Below are positions 59,843 to 62,418 of a DNA stretch of 62,418 nt, piece by piece. Each line of letters opens with the position of its first letter. Within the stretch, counting starts at the first letter, position 1. Made by a program: the position numbers and the translations under genes. Source of the DNA: Trachelipus rathkii. Lineage: Eukaryota; Arthropoda; Malacostraca; Isopoda; Trachelipodidae. The notes beneath the pieces were generated by a model, which saw only the letters and a program-made list of their open reading frames with translations, made no database searches and had not been told where the DNA came from. The DNA lies in assembly GCA_015478945.1 (NCBI GenBank), contig JABUQX010118584.1, positions 1-62,418 on the forward strand, given 5' to 3'.

Positions 59843-60180
59843 TTCGTCGTCAAAGTGGGTCCGAAATTAAGAGGACCCACATGTCGAATCTGTGACGATT
59901 TTTTCAGAGACCAAAGTGGTAGTTAAAGGTTCAACATAAAGATTAATCTTTTGACATTTTGATTAAAGAGACCTTAAATTGCGTCAAATCAACACCATTC
60001 GTTGTCTTCTTATTCGGTCTCTGCTTTAATTTCGTTTAAATAGGCGGGTTCCAATTAAGAGGGTCCACATGTCCTAATGTGTGATGATTTTTTTCAGAAG
60101 ACCTAAAGTAGGTAGTTAAAAAGGGTTCAAATAAAGGTTGATTTCTAATGCCAATTTGATTACACTGGTCAACAAATTTT
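59843..60180. repeat. Tandem pair of ~130-bp units, period ~190 bp
   Basis: AATTAAGAGGACCCACATGTC (first 20 bases compared) near 59862 matches CAATTAAGAGGGTCCACATG near 60052. ATTTTTTCAGAGACCAAAG matches TTTTTTTCAGAAGACCTAAAG, and GGTAGTTAAAGGTTCAA matches GTAGTTAAAAAGGGTTCAA. No coding frame. Confidence 0.8.
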
Positions 60181-60489
60181 GGGAAATGTTTCGTACTAAA
60201 TATAATATTAGATGAAACTATACGTATTTTTCATCCAGATTCCAAACATGAGTTTAGGAATTCTTCGTATACACGTATGGTTTTTCTTTGGTTTTCAAGA
60301 TACAAATGGTGATCACTCCTCCCACATATTCCTTATGTCATAATAGTAGAGAAGATTGTGCATTATTATTAACTTGACATAAAAATTAATGTAATTTATA
60401 TCAAATTACAGAGTTATGATTTCACGTAATAAAACATGTATGTATAGTGCATTACCACATAAAAATGATATTATTCAATTTCCCTGAAT

Positions 60490-61952
60490 TTGTGCCACAT
60501 TGAACTTTCGAAAACTACTTTTTCTTTTATGTCCTGAAGGTCTTCTCTTTTCAGAAACCAGCAGTATGTCTCATCATTGCTTTCATCCATCTGCTGATAA
60601 CTTTCTCCATTTGCTGTATCTCTTGTTGATCTTTCTCTTTTCATTCGTCTTACTGCCGAGATTTGGTGGAAAGATGTCAGTAGAATTGTAAGAAATGTTT
60701 TTTAGTGACCATTCTGCACCAAAGTTCTTGTAATTACTACAACCTCTCTATTATATCCGACGGCTATTTTCAACTCGTTTATTTCCAAGGAAGCTGTAAT
60801 AACGTTTTTGAAGGAATTTCATGCAGATAGTTCATCATGGCTTATTATTTCTTGTCAAAAGCGGGGTCACCGCGTAGTTGTCGAATCTGCGGTCCGACGA
60901 AAACGCCCTCTTTCAACGCGTTACTTAAGCCACGAAAAACGTCACTTAAATATTTCCTTTCCATCTTCCTCCTTATCCATAATCATCAAAAGTTGACATT
61001 AATATCAAAGTTTAATATGTAATGGTGTTAATATAACTTGCTTAGGATATACATAAGGGGCTTATACTTAACATTCTCTTTGCCGGGGTAAATGTATCTC
61101 TTCTCTCCATGTTTTTTCGTACGTAATGTTGCTTAGTACGGCTGTCCCATAAACACAAAAAAACAGTGTTTGGTGAATCCTTCCTGTAGACCAAGAAGGA
61201 GTCCCACAACTTTCAGATCACAACAGATGAGCGCCACTTTTGAAAATAATATTTTAATAACCTCAATATTTCGGACATACTCTCATCATAGGTTTCCTTC
61301 ATCCAACAGCATGCGCAACCGGAATTGAGGGAACTTGTTGAAGTATGAATAGACGTGCTTTTAGGCTAGTTTTTTGAAAGCGCGTCTATAATTTAGGCCA
61401 TCTCACCTCTAAAACGGGAAAGATACGCAATCTCACGCATAAGTCATTAACATCGGAACATGAACTTATTAAGTTACTCTTTGTAAAAAATATTTCTCTA
61501 AAATTCCTTCTCTATTTCATATTTACTAATATTAACCTTTTTTTGATCTAACAAATTCCACACCTGCAGGCGTGAACCTAAGAGATTTCAGCTTGCGCTG
61601 GTTTTGACAAAATACAGGTCTCGTACTAAATGCATTTTAGTTCCGCGTTGCGTAATCTGTGTGGTGTTGCCATCTGAAATTCGTCTGGGATGATATGGCA
61701 TATCTGTGCAGCAACCCGATGCCCAGTAATAGAGTCAAACAAATCTTCATCTGAGTCAGGAACCTCTTTCCAGTAAGCTGGTGCTATAGGAATTGGTAGG
61801 TTCTTATCATTAATGGGGACTTGGTTCTCCTGGCTGAGCTTATTGTCGGATAATGCAATGTTTGCTTTAAGTTTTCGATTGAAAGCCAATACATTTGTTA
61901 AGCAATCGTATATATCTTGCTTCATCCAATACTCGGACTCCAATAGGGACAT
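60490..61952 (-). pseudogene. Uncharacterised arthropod multicopy protein family, frameshifted copy
   Basis: On the minus strand, pieces in different frames follow one long protein order. ATG at 61952 opens 108 intact codons ending HRLRNAELKCI. Next come DLYFVKTSAS and NLLGSRLQVWNLL (61620-61535), SLKARLFILQQVPSIPVAHA (61370-61310), KETYDESMSEILRLLKYYFQ (near 61285-61225), and LKVVGLLLGLQEGFTKHCFL followed by CLWDSR (61225-61150). Then GLSNALKEGVFVGPQIRQLR (60945-60885), FLGNKRVENSRR (about 60790), FPPNLG (about 60665) and an MEK..RWMKAMM tail (60610-60570) follow. The FTK.CFLCLWDSR, KEGVF.GPQIR and W.LL-containing blocks recall predicted proteins of unknown function that I remember as numerous in arthropod genomes; no search was possible. 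Breaks are mostly frameshifts, so a functional gene with sequencing errors is possible. I do not know the biochemical role. Confidence 0.65.
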
Positions 61953-61999
61953 GAAGCTTTTTCACACTTAGCTTATCCTTTTAAACACTGGGTTAATTT

Positions 62000-62418
62000 A
62001 ACATAAATCTAAATGCATGTTCTGTTGGGGCTTTTTTTTCAATCAGCTTTTTTCGATACGAACCCGGTTCCCTGCAACTGTTTGAGTCTGGAGTCGTCTA
62101 TAAGATATCTTGTCTCGTTGTGATACGAGGTTTTTATGAGATCACCTTAAGACTTCTCCGTTCCAGAGCTGTGCTATCATGCGATATTAGGCACAGAACC
62201 CTGTGCTCTCTGTCTGCAAAGGATCGTCTCCAATTAGAGCTCATTCCGAAACCTGCTCCACTGCCTGCTGAAAATTTACAATTACGAGGATACTTAACTT
62301 TCTCTGGCCTCCTACAAAGGCGTCTCCTTCTAATTCTTGACATCTTTACTTCATTCAATTAATTAAACAACACCTAAACAGTAAAATGATTGCACACAGA
62401 TTATACAGTTAAAAAAAG
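62000..62418. other. Region upstream of the uncharacterised family copy
   Basis: Open frames overlap on both strands at 62120-62362 (plus) and 62134-62358 (minus, Arg-rich). Neither shows a motif I know. It may contain a 5' exon, leader or promoter of the minus-strand family copy, but nothing visible proves it. Confidence 0.3.

Noticed and set aside
62120..62362. 80-codon plus frame and 74-codon minus frame
   Set aside because: Both strands are open over the same bases and neither contains a motif; no basis for choosing one.

Overview
The window looks like repeat-dominated nuclear DNA from an arthropod, most likely a decapod-like crustacean. It is very AT-rich and contains dozens of (TA)n blocks plus (CA)n, (TC)n, (AAT)n, (AAC)n and (TAC)n arrays. 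It carries degenerate arthropod-type TTAGG/AACCT tracts and decaying copies of mariner, hAT, RTE-like and Jockey/CR1-like elements. I see no prokaryotic gene organisation, no rRNA, no functional tRNA and no confidently intact host gene. The species cannot be named from the sequence alone.

Layout. 1-7240: a very large inverted repeat (arms of about 3 kb, spacer about 1.35 kb), cut by the left window edge. 7.3-14.7 kb: microsatellite country with (TC)n tracts, two twin units bearing AACCT tracts, and a 40-bp minisatellite. 14.75-15.75 kb: a nearly full-length broken mariner transposase (minus) flanked on both sides by (TA)n. 17.1-18.4 kb: an 87-bp hairpin and reverse-transcriptase pieces of a LINE (minus). 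21-22.8 kb: short arrays. 23.2-24.7 kb: endonuclease-to-RT part of a Jockey-like LINE (plus), followed by a tRNA-derived SINE-like dimer. 25-31.6 kb: AAT and hexamer arrays, and a foldback element at 28.7-29.2 kb. 32.4-32.7 kb: an unrecognised coding-like stretch (minus). 36-44.7 kb: families of dispersed repeats, very clean trinucleotide arrays and CCGACN-type clusters. 45.0-45.7 kb: three copies of a short element. 46.5-49.8 kb: an RTE-like LINE (minus). 50.9-52.0 kb: a hAT transposase relic (plus). 55.4-56.7 kb: a ZMYM1/DUF4371-like hAT relic (plus). 60.5-61.95 kb: a frameshifted copy of an uncharacterised protein family that I recall as multicopy in arthropods (minus).

The coding remnants do not form a pathway; they are independent transposon insertions plus one orphan family. 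Most are broken by frameshifts rather than by many substitution stops. Microsatellites are irregular over most of the window but perfectly regular at about 37-44 kb. Part of the apparent decay may therefore be unpolished long-read indel error. Nothing I read demonstrates a new biological system. The best leads are the giant inverted repeat, the orphan family at 60.5-62 kb, the compact hairpin at 17.1 kb, and the AACCT-bearing twin units.
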